From assembly GCA_013348845.1 (NCBI GenBank), contig CP054675.1, forward strand, positions 1,001,501 through 1,065,500: 64,000 nucleotides of DNA, in the 5' to 3' direction. The position numbers were made by a program, and so were the translations under genes. Source of the DNA: Candidatus Tepidiaquacella proteinivora (GTDB lineage Bacteria; Bacteroidota; Ignavibacteria; Tepidaquicellales; Tepidaquicellaceae). The notes under the pieces were generated by a model that was given only the letters and a program-made list of their open reading frames with translations, made no database searches and was not told where the DNA came from. The first letter of the stretch is position 1. The number at the start of each line of letters is the position of its first letter. This document shows, one piece after another, positions 1-10,012 of the stretch.

Positions 1-823
1 CAATAGATAAAGCACCGATAAACTCAACTACCGGGAAAAAAATCGCATAATAACGAATTCCTCTTTTATTTTGTTCTGTATGTGCACGATTAATTTTTTC
101 AAAATCCTTTATAGTATCTTTTTCCTTAACAAATAATTGAACGACTGAAATTCCTGTAATATGCTCCTGTATGAATGAATTCATCTTTGCAACTAAAACC
201 CTTATTTTCCTGTATGAGTCCCTTGCTTTTTTTCTAAAAACAGAGGTTGCATATATTAGTAATGGTAATACAGACATAGTAACAAGCGCTAAGGATACAT
301 CAAGTGTAAACATAAAATAAAGTATCCAGATAATTGTAAAAATATCTCCAAAAACAGCAACAAGACCTGAAGAAAATACTTCATATAAAACATCAATATC
401 ATTTGTTACTCTTGTTACAATTCTTCCAATAGGTGTATTATCAAAATACTTCAAATTTAAATTCATCACATGAGAATACAATTTTTTTCTTAAATCGAAT
501 ACAATTTTTTGCCCTATCCAGCTTGTTAAATAAGCATTTAAATACTGAACACCTGCCTGAATAAAAAGGGTCCCAATTAAAATTATAATAATAATTTGCA
601 GACCAGGGATATCATTGTTTGCAATCTTATCATCAATTGCAATGGGAGTTAATCTTGGCCTTACCGCAGATAAAACAGAAATTAATATTGTTAAAAAAGT
701 GGCAACAGAAATAGAAAAGATATACGGTTTAGCGAAAGACAATAATCTTTTTAACAATAAATAATCTATTTGCTTTCCTAATACATCTTCTTCCTGAATT
801 TTTTTATATTTTTTCTTCTCCAT
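1..823 (-). CDS. ABC exporter half-transporter, transmembrane part (partial, 3' end outside window)
   Basis: The start codon is ATG at 823-821 (MEKKKYKKIQEEDVLGKQ) and the frame stays open to base 1, so about 274 residues of the membrane domain are visible and the ATPase domain lies outside. The visible part has the N-terminal helices of a type I ABC exporter, including the long cytoplasmic helices with DLRKKLYSHVMNLNLKYFDN and the TPIGRIVTRVTNDID stretch typical of this fold. It starts 4 nt after the stop of the upstream exporter subunit (828-2573) and is surely co-transcribed with it. I infer that the two form a heterodimer and that this half carries the catalytically intact ATP site, because the partner has the degenerate one. 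The substrate cannot be read from sequence. Confidence 0.9.
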   Translation of the reverse strand, partial: MEKKKYKKIQEEDVLGKQIDYLLLKRLLSFAKPYIFSISVATFLTILISVLSAVRPRLTPIAIDDKIANNDIPGLQIIIIILIGTLFIQAGVQYLNAYLTSWIGQKIVFDLRKKLYSHVMNLNLKYFDNTPIGRIVTRVTNDIDVLYEVFSSGLVAVFGDIFTIIWILYFMFTLDVSLALVTMSVLPLLIYATSVFRKKARDSYRKIRVLVAKMNSFIQEHITGISVVQLFVKEKDTIKDFEKINRAHTEQNKRGIRYYAIFFPVVEFIGALSI

Positions 824-827
824 AATT

Positions 828-2573
828 CTATATCTCTTTTAATTCCTGCTCTATTATTTGTTTCATATATAATCTGTAATATATCCCCTTTTGCTCACAT
901 AATTCATTATGAGTCCCCTGCTCAACAATTTTTCCATCATCAATAACAATAATCTTATCACAATCCATTATCGTTGCAGTTCTGTGAGATACAATAATAG
1001 TAGTTCGATTTTTCATAAATTCACTTAAGTTTTTCAATATTTCCTTCTCAGTAACCGTATCAACAGAAGATAAAGAATCATCAAGAATTAGTATTTTAGG
1101 ATTTTTATATACTGCTCTTGCAAGCGAGGTTCTTTGTTTCTGACCACCTGATAATGTAATTCCACGTTCACCGATTTTAGTAAAGAATTTTTCTGGGAAA
1201 TCCTCAATATCTTTTTGAAGACCCGCAATTGCTGAGGATTTAATTAGTAAATCCTCATCAATACTTTCTGAAGAATATGCAATGTTATTACCAATAGTAT
1301 CTGAGAAGAGAAAAGATTCCTGAGGAACCATTCCTATTGCTTTTCTTAATTCATATCTGGAAAAATCTTTTATATTTTTCCCGTCAAGTAATATTTCTCC
1401 CTCTGATACTTCATATAATCTAGTAATTAAATTAATTAATGTTGTTTTCCCACTGCCAGTAAATCCAATTATTCCGAGAGAAGAGCCCCTGGGTATAAAT
1501 AAATTAATATCTTTTAATACATAATTATCTGTATCCGGATATTTAAAAAATACATTTTTGAATTCTATATTACCTTCAATATCAATATTGGTTTTGTTTA
1601 AACCGTCACAATTCAGTGTATCACTTTTCCACTCCATAATATCAGTTAATCTTTTCATAGAAGGTATTGCTCTCTGGACAAGATTTGTCACCCATCCAAG
1701 TGCAATCATAGGCCAGGTAAGTTGATTTAAATATACAACAAACTCAGCTATATTACCAATCGAAAAAGTATTATTAATCACTCCCAATCCACCGAAATAA
1801 ATTACAAGAATAATGGATAAGCCAGTAAATAAAAACATCATTGGAAAAGAATATGATTGTATTCTCGCAAGAGAAAGACTTTTTTTCTGATAATCTCCAG
1901 CAATTTTTGTAAATTCATTTATCTCAAATTTTTCTCTGACATAGGATTTTACCACCCTTATACCTGAGAAATTTTCCTGTGCTTTTGTTGACATATTTGA
2001 AAATGCTTCCTGAACAAGCAATGACCTTTTATAAGTAACTTTCATTACTTTATATACAAATAAAGTTATAAAGAGTAAGGGAATCAGTGCAATGACAGTT
2101 ATTTTAAAATCAATGCTTACAAGAATACTGAAAATAATTACTGTCCTAAAAAAAGTTTGAACAGAATACATTATACCGGGACCAAGTAAATTTCTAACGT
2201 TGTTTATATCATTATTAGCCCTTGCCATAATATCCCCTGTGGAGAATTTGTCAAAAAAACTTTTAGGTAAAAATTGTAAAGTTGAAAAGAATTTATTTCT
2301 TAAATCATTTTCAATTTCACGGGATACAACGATTATAGTTTGTCTTGTAAAAAACAAAAAAATACCACCTATAATAACAAGTCCTAACCCCATAGAAATA
2401 TAAGAGAGTAAAGAATATCTGAAATCGTTCTTTGAAATATCGTCAATAGCACTACCAATTATCATTGGATAAATACTTTGACAAGTAATACTCAATAAAA
2501 TAAATAAAAAACCTAAGTAAAGTTTTTTTCTATATACTTTAAGATAACTTAATAAAGGCTTTAAATCTCTCAT
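828..2573 (-). CDS. ABC exporter subunit with degenerate catalytic site (heterodimeric multidrug/lipid exporter type)
   Basis: A 581-residue fused half-transporter: six predicted membrane helices in residues about 15-310, then an ATPase domain. Walker A is GFTGSGKTT (370-378), the signature LSGGQ is at 474-478, Walker B ends LILDD (D498), and the H-loop His is near 530. The residue after the Walker B Asp, normally the catalytic Glu, is Asp499. In the TM287/288, LmrCD and BmrCD families one subunit carries exactly this change and pairs with an intact subunit. The next gene downstream (1-823) starts 4 nt after this stop and is also an exporter half. I infer one heterodimeric inner-membrane exporter. 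Cargo is unknown; drugs, lipids or peptides are all possible. Confidence 0.93.
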   Translation of the reverse strand: MRDLKPLLSYLKVYRKKLYLGFLFILLSITCQSIYPMIIGSAIDDISKNDFRYSLLSYISMGLGLVIIGGIFLFFTRQTIIVVSREIENDLRNKFFSTLQFLPKSFFDKFSTGDIMARANNDINNVRNLLGPGIMYSVQTFFRTVIIFSILVSIDFKITVIALIPLLFITLFVYKVMKVTYKRSLLVQEAFSNMSTKAQENFSGIRVVKSYVREKFEINEFTKIAGDYQKKSLSLARIQSYSFPMMFLFTGLSIILVIYFGGLGVINNTFSIGNIAEFVVYLNQLTWPMIALGWVTNLVQRAIPSMKRLTDIMEWKSDTLNCDGLNKTNIDIEGNIEFKNVFFKYPDTDNYVLKDINLFIPRGSSLGIIGFTGSGKTTLINLITRLYEVSEGEILLDGKNIKDFSRYELRKAIGMVPQESFLFSDTIGNNIAYSSESIDEDLLIKSSAIAGLQKDIEDFPEKFFTKIGERGITLSGGQKQRTSLARAVYKNPKILILDDSLSSVDTVTEKEILKNLSEFMKNRTTIIVSHRTATIMDCDKIIVIDDGKIVEQGTHNELCEQKGIYYRLYMKQIIEQELKEI

Positions 2574-2780
2574 ACCTAAAATACTAAAATAACGAATTAT
2601 TAATGTATTAAATATTCATTACTTCTGTTTTCAAGTTTTCATAATATTTCTTTATAAATATTTTTAAAACTCTTTCTTTGGATCATCCTTTAATTATCAT
2701 TTGAATGGAATTAAAAACATAAAAGAAATCATTTAGAATGGAAAATAAATTTACACATTAGAAATTTTTGTTTAAAAAAT

Positions 2781-4883
2781 TTATGGTAAATTAAATTTCT
2801 TTCTCAAAAACCACTCTAATGAAAAAAGAAGAATAAGTATTATTATATAAATGGGATTATAATTAAGATAAATATTTTTTAAATATTCTATTTCATTTCT
2901 ATCTTTAGAATTAACGCTGAATAAATCATTAATATCATTATTATCTAAGTTTGATAAATCTTTTCCCCCGGTAATATTCGATAATCTAATCAGATAATCT
3001 TCTCTTGCCCGAGTTTCAATATACTCGAAATTATTTTCATTGATATAAAACCGGAAATAATCCTTTGTCTCCGGAGTATCTATATTTTCTAAATATGCTT
3101 CAGAATAGTAATCTCCTTTATTCTCCAATTTAAATCTTGATTCAAAATTATGCTCACCAATCCCTTTTAAAGATGGGTATAAATCAATATTGGGATTGTA
3201 AATATGTAAACCAACTTTATCATCTTTATTTTTAAGCGGATTAAGTCTAACATTGATAATTACATTTTCATACAATGAGAATTCATCTTTTATTGGTTCA
3301 ACAATAATTCTTTTTTGTTTTTCATAATCAAACAATGCAGAAATAGTATTAACTAAAACAGAATTAAAAACTGGCTCATAGTTGTAATTTACAGGATTCA
3401 ACCGCCAGTTATTCAAGCCATAAGCAAGAAACGCAGCAGATTTATTTTTTTCTGTATAACTTACAAGGAAAACAGGAGAAAGTTCATTAGATGAAGAAAG
3501 CAAAATATCTGAATTTGGTTTGGAGGTAATTAAATTAGGTTTATAGAACAAAGGTGGAAAATTTTCTATCCCTGAAAAATTATATTTAAAATTGAAACTA
3601 TTATTTTTATTAACCTGTATAACAGGTTTAAGTTTAATACTTATCTCTGAACTCTCTGTGGAATTAATAATAAATGGTAAATAATTTTCAAAATTTTTTA
3701 ATTTACTGTAATCCACATTCCCCATAGCAAAGAAAAAAAGCGGGGTTTTGTATATTTCAACTTCCTGCTTAATTTTATCTAAAATCATCTGACTTGTCCT
3801 TGCAGTAGGAAATCCCCAAAAAACTATGCACGAATATTCTCTGAAATCATTAAGGTTTCCTTCATAAAAATTTACACCATCTTTTTGAGTTAAATAATCC
3901 GCTTTAATATTCTCTATTTTTTGTATCTGATTTTTAAAAAATGAAAAATCCGGTGAGGGATTCCCCGATAAAACTAATATATTAAATTTATTTGAAATAA
4001 ACTTTATATGAAAATTCCTGTAATTATTTTTAGTTGTAATTTCCATATTATCAGGTTCGATATCAACATTGTATCTTTTTATAGTTTCTATATCACTTTT
4101 AATATTAAATAATACTTCATAATCAATTTTATCTTGTGTAACATTCTGATATATATAATTAACTAATTTATCTTCTTCATATAAATTGATTCTTACATTT
4201 TTATTAATATTATAAGATGAAAATTTTACTAATATTGGTATATATGCAGAAATAAAGGAATATTTATTATATAGTAATTCGTTTAATACTAAATCAGGCT
4301 TTTGTTGTCTGTCCCCTATTAAAAAATAATTTATTTTGAAATTAACTCCTGATATCCCTAAAATATTTGTTCCATCATTAATAATTCCATCAGAAAAAAT
4401 CGTTATAGTATTAATCTTGCTGTCTTTTTCATAATCCAGAATTTCTTTAAGTGAAATATCTAAATTTGTCTTAAAATTATCTATACTATCATAATTAATA
4501 CTTTCTACTTCATCCTTAGAAATTTTCTTAATTAAAGAACCTGAAAATAAAAAAATATCATAATCTCTATTATTATCTTCTAAGATATTAACGAAATCTT
4601 TAACCTTCACTTTTAGTAATGAATCCCTGTTTTCTAATTTTAAAGATAAAGAATTGTCAATTAATATAATATCTTTACTTTCCTTATAAATATATTCAAT
4701 TAATCGGATAACAGGGAATAAGAGAAGGACTAATATTAGGGCTAAAGAAAGAAACCTTAATAAAACTAAAAAGTATTTTTTTAGCTTTGTTAATTCAACA
4801 TTCTTGTAGTGGAAATATGAAATTATAAAAGAAAGAGGGATAATTAATATAATAAACAGTATGCTGTAATATGTTTCAAACAC
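2781..4883 (-). CDS. Large membrane protein with a VWA-type domain
   Basis: A 700-residue protein with two N-terminal membrane helices (about residues 5-25 and 38-62), a long extracytoplasmic part, and one C-terminal helix (IYIIILILLFSLEWFLRKK). Just after the second helix the segment IDNSLSL supplies a DxSxS metal-site (MIDAS) motif, and TIFSDGIINDGTN supplies the later MIDAS Asp, so a von Willebrand A fold is likely. The middle (ILVLSGNPSPDFSFFK, later IVFWGFPTARTS) resembles the glutamine-amidotransferase-like domain seen in similar Bacteroidota membrane proteins, without a visible catalytic Cys. It begins 12 nt after the stop of the foldase gene at 4896-6188, suggesting an envelope-quality or secretion operon. 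The cellular role is unknown. Confidence 0.75.
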   Translation of the reverse strand: MFETYYSILFIILIIPLSFIISYFHYKNVELTKLKKYFLVLLRFLSLALILVLLLFPVIRLIEYIYKESKDIILIDNSLSLKLENRDSLLKVKVKDFVNILEDNNRDYDIFLFSGSLIKKISKDEVESINYDSIDNFKTNLDISLKEILDYEKDSKINTITIFSDGIINDGTNILGISGVNFKINYFLIGDRQQKPDLVLNELLYNKYSFISAYIPILVKFSSYNINKNVRINLYEEDKLVNYIYQNVTQDKIDYEVLFNIKSDIETIKRYNVDIEPDNMEITTKNNYRNFHIKFISNKFNILVLSGNPSPDFSFFKNQIQKIENIKADYLTQKDGVNFYEGNLNDFREYSCIVFWGFPTARTSQMILDKIKQEVEIYKTPLFFFAMGNVDYSKLKNFENYLPFIINSTESSEISIKLKPVIQVNKNNSFNFKYNFSGIENFPPLFYKPNLITSKPNSDILLSSSNELSPVFLVSYTEKNKSAAFLAYGLNNWRLNPVNYNYEPVFNSVLVNTISALFDYEKQKRIIVEPIKDEFSLYENVIINVRLNPLKNKDDKVGLHIYNPNIDLYPSLKGIGEHNFESRFKLENKGDYYSEAYLENIDTPETKDYFRFYINENNFEYIETRAREDYLIRLSNITGGKDLSNLDNNDINDLFSVNSKDRNEIEYLKNIYLNYNPIYIIILILLFSLEWFLRKKFNLP

Positions 4884-4895
4884 AATTTTACAGCT

Positions 4896-6188
4896 TTAAT
4901 ATTTTATTTCTACATAAATGGTGTTTTTCAATTCTTCAATCCATTTTTCAATTTCTTCTTGCTCCTTAATGAATTCAGCATATCTCTTAATTCTTTCATA
5001 ATCACCTTCAAGAGTTAATTTATGAGAAGGTGCCATACTAATCAACTTCACTATTTCATAACCATAATTTTTTTCATCACCTATTTTTATTGGGTCAGTT
5101 ATTTCGCCCGGAGATAATTTATCAAGTTCTGAAATTACATTACTATCAAGTCTATCAGCCGGAACAAATCCAAGATACCCGCCTTTATTTTTTGTTGCTG
5201 CTTCCTGACTGTATTTTTCCGCGGCTTCTTCAAACTTTAAATCCCCGGAAACAATTTTTGATTTTATCTCTTTCAATAAACTAATTGTTTGTAAATCATT
5301 AGACTCTAATTTCGGAAATGCTATCAAAATATGTGAAGATCTTCTCTGATCTCCTCTTTTATCAGTCAGTTTAATAATATGATAGCCGAATTCTGTTTCA
5401 ATAATTTCAGATAAATCGCCCGGATTATTTAATGTAAACAATACTTCCTCAAATTCTTTAACAAAGACCCCTCTTCTTGCATATCCCAAGTCTCCACCAT
5501 TTTTTGCTGATTGTATATCGTCCGAATTTCGTTTTGCAAGCTCAGCAAAGTCATATCCGTTTTTTATGCTATCCAAAATCAAAACTGCTTTCTCATAAGC
5601 AATTTTTTTCTCATCATCTGTTACATTTCTCTTTATAAAAATATGAGCAATTTCATATTCATTACTTGATGGGGGGAGTGAATCTTTAAATTGTTGATAA
5701 AACTCCCTTACCTCTTTGTCGGTAACTTTTATACCATCCGGAAATCTTTTACGCTTTATTCTTTCAGATAATAATTTTTCTCTTAAATCTTCTCTCAATA
5801 ATATTTTTATTTTACCAAGAGACATTCCATAAATTTCTTCTATTCTTTCCTCACTTCCAAATTGTTCAAGCAAGGATTTCAGTCTATAGTCAAGTTCTCT
5901 ATCAATTTCTTCGGGTCTAACGACAATACTATCCTGAATTGCTTTAGCAATTATAATCTTCTCATTTACCATCTGTTGAAATATCTTATATATTACTGCC
6001 GGATTCAACTGTGATAGTTGATTTTGTCTCATATATAATTGTACCTGATATTGTAAATCAGATTCTAATATAATATCATTACCAACTATAGCGATTATTC
6101 TATCACCTTCCTTTTGACCATAAGCATTTAAGGAAATAATAATAAAGAATAAAAAGAAAATATATAAATAAACTTTATTGCTCTTCAT
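4896..6188 (-). CDS. SurA-like periplasmic chaperone / peptidyl-prolyl isomerase
   Basis: A 430-residue secreted protein with signal peptide MKSNKVYLYIFFLFFIIISLNA. It follows the SurA plan: a helical N-terminal chaperone domain (about 28-170, starting DRIIAIVGNDIILESDLQYQ), then two parvulin domains (about 180-275 and 280-385). Both parvulin domains show the usual core: HIFIKRNV, FAELAKRNSDD, GGDLGYARRG, FGYHIIKLTDKRG, and SHILIAFP, FEEAAEKYSQE, GGYLGFVP, YGYEIVKL. By family it should help outer-membrane and secreted proteins fold in the periplasm. It overlaps the preceding foldase gene by 14 nt and is the closest of the three paralogues here to true SurA. The symbol surA is plausible but not assigned because three similar genes lie side by side. 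Confidence 0.88.
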   Translation of the reverse strand: MKSNKVYLYIFFLFFIIISLNAYGQKEGDRIIAIVGNDIILESDLQYQVQLYMRQNQLSQLNPAVIYKIFQQMVNEKIIIAKAIQDSIVVRPEEIDRELDYRLKSLLEQFGSEERIEEIYGMSLGKIKILLREDLREKLLSERIKRKRFPDGIKVTDKEVREFYQQFKDSLPPSSNEYEIAHIFIKRNVTDDEKKIAYEKAVLILDSIKNGYDFAELAKRNSDDIQSAKNGGDLGYARRGVFVKEFEEVLFTLNNPGDLSEIIETEFGYHIIKLTDKRGDQRRSSHILIAFPKLESNDLQTISLLKEIKSKIVSGDLKFEEAAEKYSQEAATKNKGGYLGFVPADRLDSNVISELDKLSPGEITDPIKIGDEKNYGYEIVKLISMAPSHKLTLEGDYERIKRYAEFIKEQEEIEKWIEELKNTIYVEIKY

Positions 6189-7935
6189 TATATTGTTTTA
6201 AATTTTCTAATACCTTGTTTAATTTTTCCTCATAAACAGTTACTTCATATTTTGATTTTAATTTCCCGATGTATTGATTTTCAACTTCCTTGTATTTTGT
6301 ATTTAGGAGGATATTATTTATTTCAGGTTTAACCTCATCCAACGATTTATACCTTTCACCTTTGTCATCTGATATTTTAAACTTTTCAATATTTTCTTCA
6401 TAATAATTCTCAATATCTTTTTCTGTTATTTTAACTTTAGGCATAAGTTCTTGCTGATCTATTTTAAAAACGATAAGACCATTTTCGTAATTCTCTAACA
6501 TATTACGATATTCATCATCTGATTCAATATTATCTGACAGAGCAGATAAATAAATAATCTCATTTGTTGCGATCTCAGTGATAATATTTATTATGTTTGT
6601 TTTTGTCGGCTTATAATAACTATAATCCCGATTTTGCTTTATATTATCAATGAAGTCATTTACAGTTACAGCACCACCTGTAAAACTTGCAAGTTCAAAA
6701 TTCAACTCACTTTTTTTGAAGATTGAATCTAAATTATACCTGCTAAAAGCAACTGAAGTATCAAATTTTGTAAGAAGGAAATTAATGTTATCATCATTAA
6801 TCTGAAATCTATATTTTTCTTTTGAATTATTATAGAAATTTGTTAACAAACTTTTATAATAATAACCTCTTTTAATTTCATTTTTTAATTCTTCTTTTTC
6901 TGCTTCAGAGTCTTCCAAGGGTTTAATTTCATAAACTTTTAAAATATGCCAACCTCCCTGAGTTTTAATTGGCTTAGATATTTCACCAGCTTTCAAATTG
7001 AATATTACACTATCAAGAGCTGGAATTAATTGACCTCTTGTAATGAAACCAAATTCACCTCCCCTACTGGCTGTTGCAATATCGTCGGAAAATTCTTTTG
7101 CTAAAGTCGAAAATTCTTCTCCATTTTTCAACTTTTCTAAAATATTTAGAACAAAATTTGCCGTTTTTAAAGAATCTTTTATTTCCCCTGTTGAGTCTAA
7201 ATCATTCTTTATAAATATATGTGCTGCACGAACCGCTTCGACCCTTGGTCTTTTATCAGTAACTTTGATTATATGTAAACCAAAGATTGTTCTTACGGGT
7301 GTTTGATTAATTTCTCCAACTTCCATACTATATACAGCATCTTCAAATTCTGGGACTAATCTTCCAGAAGTAAAATAATAGACATCACCTTTATTCATAT
7401 AAACACTCGGGTCATCTGACATTTCTAAAGCTACCTGTACGAAATCCTCACCCTGATTTAACCGGTTTAAAATCTTATAAAATTTTTCATATGCCCTTAT
7501 GGAATCTTCCTGTTGAGGATTCACAGGAAGATTGATTAAAATATGCGAAGCCCGATACTCATATTTTCTTCTCTCATAAACTTGCTGCAAATATGGATTG
7601 AGTATTTTTTTATCTATATAAAAGGACAAGATAAATTTTTTCTTAAATGATTCAATATCTTCCTGAATATCAGCTGAATTCAACAATCCGCGACTTCTTC
7701 CATCTTTGACTTTCAGTGTAAATTTTATAAGTAAATCCAAATATTCTTTAAGATCTGTTATTGTAATATCTTCAATTGATTTTTCCTCAGACAGAGACCC
7801 TAAAAATTTGTTCTGGAATTCATCGAGATAAATTTTGTCTCCATTAATATCAGCAAGAATTTCTTTTTCCTGTCCAAAGGATAAAGAATTAAAAGCAAAA
7901 ATCAATATTATTGTAAAATACTTTATTATTCTCAT
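6175..7935 (-). CDS. PpiC/SurA-type peptidyl-prolyl isomerase, secreted
   Basis: A 586-residue protein with a signal peptide (MRIIKYFTIILIFAFNSLSFG), an N-terminal helical region beginning ADINGDKIYLDEFQ, two consecutive parvulin domains (about residues 125-230 and 235-345; ASHILINLP...FGLHIIKVTDKRP and AAHIFIKND...GGWHILKVYE) and a long C-terminal chaperone-like region of about 230 residues ending in a charged helix. It is a paralogue of the gene at 8041-9795 (same length, same order, shared phrases such as RTIFGLHIIKV). Its 3' end overlaps the SurA-like gene by 14 nt, so the two are translationally coupled. It probably assists folding of envelope proteins; individual clients cannot be inferred. 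Confidence 0.88.
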   Translation of the reverse strand: MRIIKYFTIILIFAFNSLSFGQEKEILADINGDKIYLDEFQNKFLGSLSEEKSIEDITITDLKEYLDLLIKFTLKVKDGRSRGLLNSADIQEDIESFKKKFILSFYIDKKILNPYLQQVYERRKYEYRASHILINLPVNPQQEDSIRAYEKFYKILNRLNQGEDFVQVALEMSDDPSVYMNKGDVYYFTSGRLVPEFEDAVYSMEVGEINQTPVRTIFGLHIIKVTDKRPRVEAVRAAHIFIKNDLDSTGEIKDSLKTANFVLNILEKLKNGEEFSTLAKEFSDDIATASRGGEFGFITRGQLIPALDSVIFNLKAGEISKPIKTQGGWHILKVYEIKPLEDSEAEKEELKNEIKRGYYYKSLLTNFYNNSKEKYRFQINDDNINFLLTKFDTSVAFSRYNLDSIFKKSELNFELASFTGGAVTVNDFIDNIKQNRDYSYYKPTKTNIINIITEIATNEIIYLSALSDNIESDDEYRNMLENYENGLIVFKIDQQELMPKVKITEKDIENYYEENIEKFKISDDKGERYKSLDEVKPEINNILLNTKYKEVENQYIGKLKSKYEVTVYEEKLNKVLENLKQYNEEQ

Positions 7936-7959
7936 AAGGTTTTTAATTTTAACACTTTA

Positions 7960-8018
7960 AAGGTGAGATAATATTATTAAAAATTTAAAGAACAATTAAT
8001 ATAATATTATCTCACCTT
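7960..8018. repeat. Perfect 18-bp inverted repeat between two foldase genes
   Basis: Arms AAGGTGAGATAATATTAT (7960-7977) and its exact reverse complement (8001-8018) enclose a 23-nt AT-rich loop. It lies 22 nt after the stop of the 8041-9795 gene and 24 nt before the start of the 6175-7935 gene, both read leftward. No clear T-run follows on the minus strand, so it may be an mRNA-stabilising or processing hairpin, a weak terminator/attenuator, or an operator. The sequence shows only the symmetry; the role is inference. Confidence 0.7.
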
Positions 8019-8040
8019 AAACAGATAAACACTAAATATT

Positions 8041-9795
8041 TTAAAGTTTGGAAAATGCTTTTTCCAGCACTGATTCTTTTATTTCTACCGGATATTTTAT
8101 TCTTAACGATTTAATATATTCACTGTCTCTTTCCTTTAATTTTATCTGTTGAAGTTCATTTGCAATTTCTCCTCTAACTTCATCAAAACTTTTATACTTC
8201 AGAGTATCATTTTTCATTATACTATACTTGTCAAGGTTAGATTCATAATATTTCATTAAATCATCTTCTGAAACTATCACTTTACTGTTTATTTCCTCCT
8301 GCTCTATTTTATGCTTCAATAATCCACTGATATATTCATCAAGTCTTTCCTTATATTCTTCGGATTTATCCAATTTTTCCTTGAAAGCAACAGCATTAAG
8401 GAAAATTTGTCTTGGCGCTTCATCCATCAGCTCAACAAGTGTATTCCATAAAGCGGCTCTACCACTAAAAGTAGCTGAAATTTTTAAATATTGAATCAGG
8501 TCGCTAACTTTAAAATCGCCAAGCGAGAATGTTGCAAGTACCTTATTTTTATCTTCTGTTGTGAAAATACTATCAATATTTTGTGAGCCGATGGTTTTTG
8601 TTGAATCAAATTTTGAAGCAAGGAATTGAACAGCATCATCTGAAGTTTTATAATCATATTCTTCCCTCTTCTCTTTTACAAATTTCTTTAACGCTTTCAT
8701 ATAGCCATCAGTTCTGACATATTCAGATTTTAATTGTTCTTTCATCCTTTCAAAAGAAGGCAATTCTTTCATATCAGTAAGTTTTAAAATATGCCAGCCA
8801 TAATTTGTCCTTACTATATCAGTATATTCCCCTACTTTTATTTCAGATATTGCACTATCAATTTGCGGTGGTAAGCTTCTTCTTTGAAGATAACCGATGT
8901 CACCACCTTTACTTGCTGACATAAGGTCCATAGATGTTTCTTTTGCTACTGTTTCAAAATCTTCACCATTTTTAATACGATTTAAAGCATCCATCGCTTT
9001 TGCCAATACTTCTAATGAATCTGTAGTATTCCCCGTGCTATCTCTTTTTTCCTGAAAGAAAATATGAGAAAGTCGAATTGATTCATAGTTTTTTCTCTTA
9101 TCCAATACTTTTATAATATGCAATCCAAAAATTGTCCTAACAGGTTTCTTTGAAAAACTACCTACTCCAAGACTATATACTTCATCTTCAAATTCAGTTA
9201 CAGTCATACCGCCGGAAATATACCCCAGTTCACCTTTATTACCCGAAACTGATGGATCCTCTGACATTTGTAATGCAACAGTTTCAAAGTCTTCTTTGTT
9301 CTTAAGTCTCATAATTACTGAGTCTGCTTTTTGATATGCTCTTATTGAATCTTCTGGCGTGATTCCTGTTTCTCTAAGATATATTAATATATGTGCGACT
9401 TTATATTCGTATTTCTTTCTATCATATAATCTCTCAATACCTGGTATAGTAACTTCTTTCTCAATAAGAAAAGTAAATATATTTTTCTTGTATTCATTTA
9501 TATCATTTACTATATCAGGTAATGTATCATAGCCTCTATCTTTTGCATCTTTTACTTTTAACCTGAAATCTATGTATTTCTCTAATAATTCCCTTTTTTC
9601 TTCAATACTTTTATTTTTTAAGGAGTCAGGATTCGGAGTGTTTTTAAGATACATTTCTTCAAATTCATACAGGCGAATTTTTTCATCTCCAATAGTTGCA
9701 ATAACTGATTTATCCCTCTTTGAACACCCGGAGATGATAAATATAAAAAGCAGAACAACAAAAACCTTAATAATATTAAAAATATATTTTTTCAT
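8041..9795 (-). CDS. PpiC/SurA-type peptidyl-prolyl isomerase lipoprotein
   Basis: A 584-residue protein. The N-terminus (MKKYIFNIIKVFVVLLFIFIISGCSKRDK) has a lipobox ISGC, so the mature protein should be a lipid-anchored periplasmic protein. An N-terminal domain (IATIGDEKIRLYEFEEMYL) is followed by two parvulin domains (about 130-230 and 237-345, with AHILIYLRE...FGLHIIKVLDKRK and SHIFFQEKR...YGWHILKLTD) and a C-terminal helical region. It is the first gene of the envelope cluster and the paralogue of 6175-7935; the 18-bp hairpin separates them. The lipid anchor distinguishes it from its two soluble neighbours, as in PrsA-type foldases. Confidence 0.88.
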   Translation of the reverse strand: MKKYIFNIIKVFVVLLFIFIISGCSKRDKSVIATIGDEKIRLYEFEEMYLKNTPNPDSLKNKSIEEKRELLEKYIDFRLKVKDAKDRGYDTLPDIVNDINEYKKNIFTFLIEKEVTIPGIERLYDRKKYEYKVAHILIYLRETGITPEDSIRAYQKADSVIMRLKNKEDFETVALQMSEDPSVSGNKGELGYISGGMTVTEFEDEVYSLGVGSFSKKPVRTIFGLHIIKVLDKRKNYESIRLSHIFFQEKRDSTGNTTDSLEVLAKAMDALNRIKNGEDFETVAKETSMDLMSASKGGDIGYLQRRSLPPQIDSAISEIKVGEYTDIVRTNYGWHILKLTDMKELPSFERMKEQLKSEYVRTDGYMKALKKFVKEKREEYDYKTSDDAVQFLASKFDSTKTIGSQNIDSIFTTEDKNKVLATFSLGDFKVSDLIQYLKISATFSGRAALWNTLVELMDEAPRQIFLNAVAFKEKLDKSEEYKERLDEYISGLLKHKIEQEEINSKVIVSEDDLMKYYESNLDKYSIMKNDTLKYKSFDEVRGEIANELQQIKLKERDSEYIKSLRIKYPVEIKESVLEKAFSKL

Positions 9796-10012
9796 AGCAT
9801 AAGAATAAATTTATAAAAAAACAATTTTAGCAAAATCATACCTTAATAACAAGTCAATGTATTTTTGAAACTATAGCCCGACATATAACATAAATGAATA
9901 TTTACGCATTACATAAAGTAATTATGAAAAATTTCGTTATATAAAATTTTTAAATTACTGAATATGAAAAGTTAAAAAAAATTAATAATTTTCAATAATT
10001 AATAATAAACTT

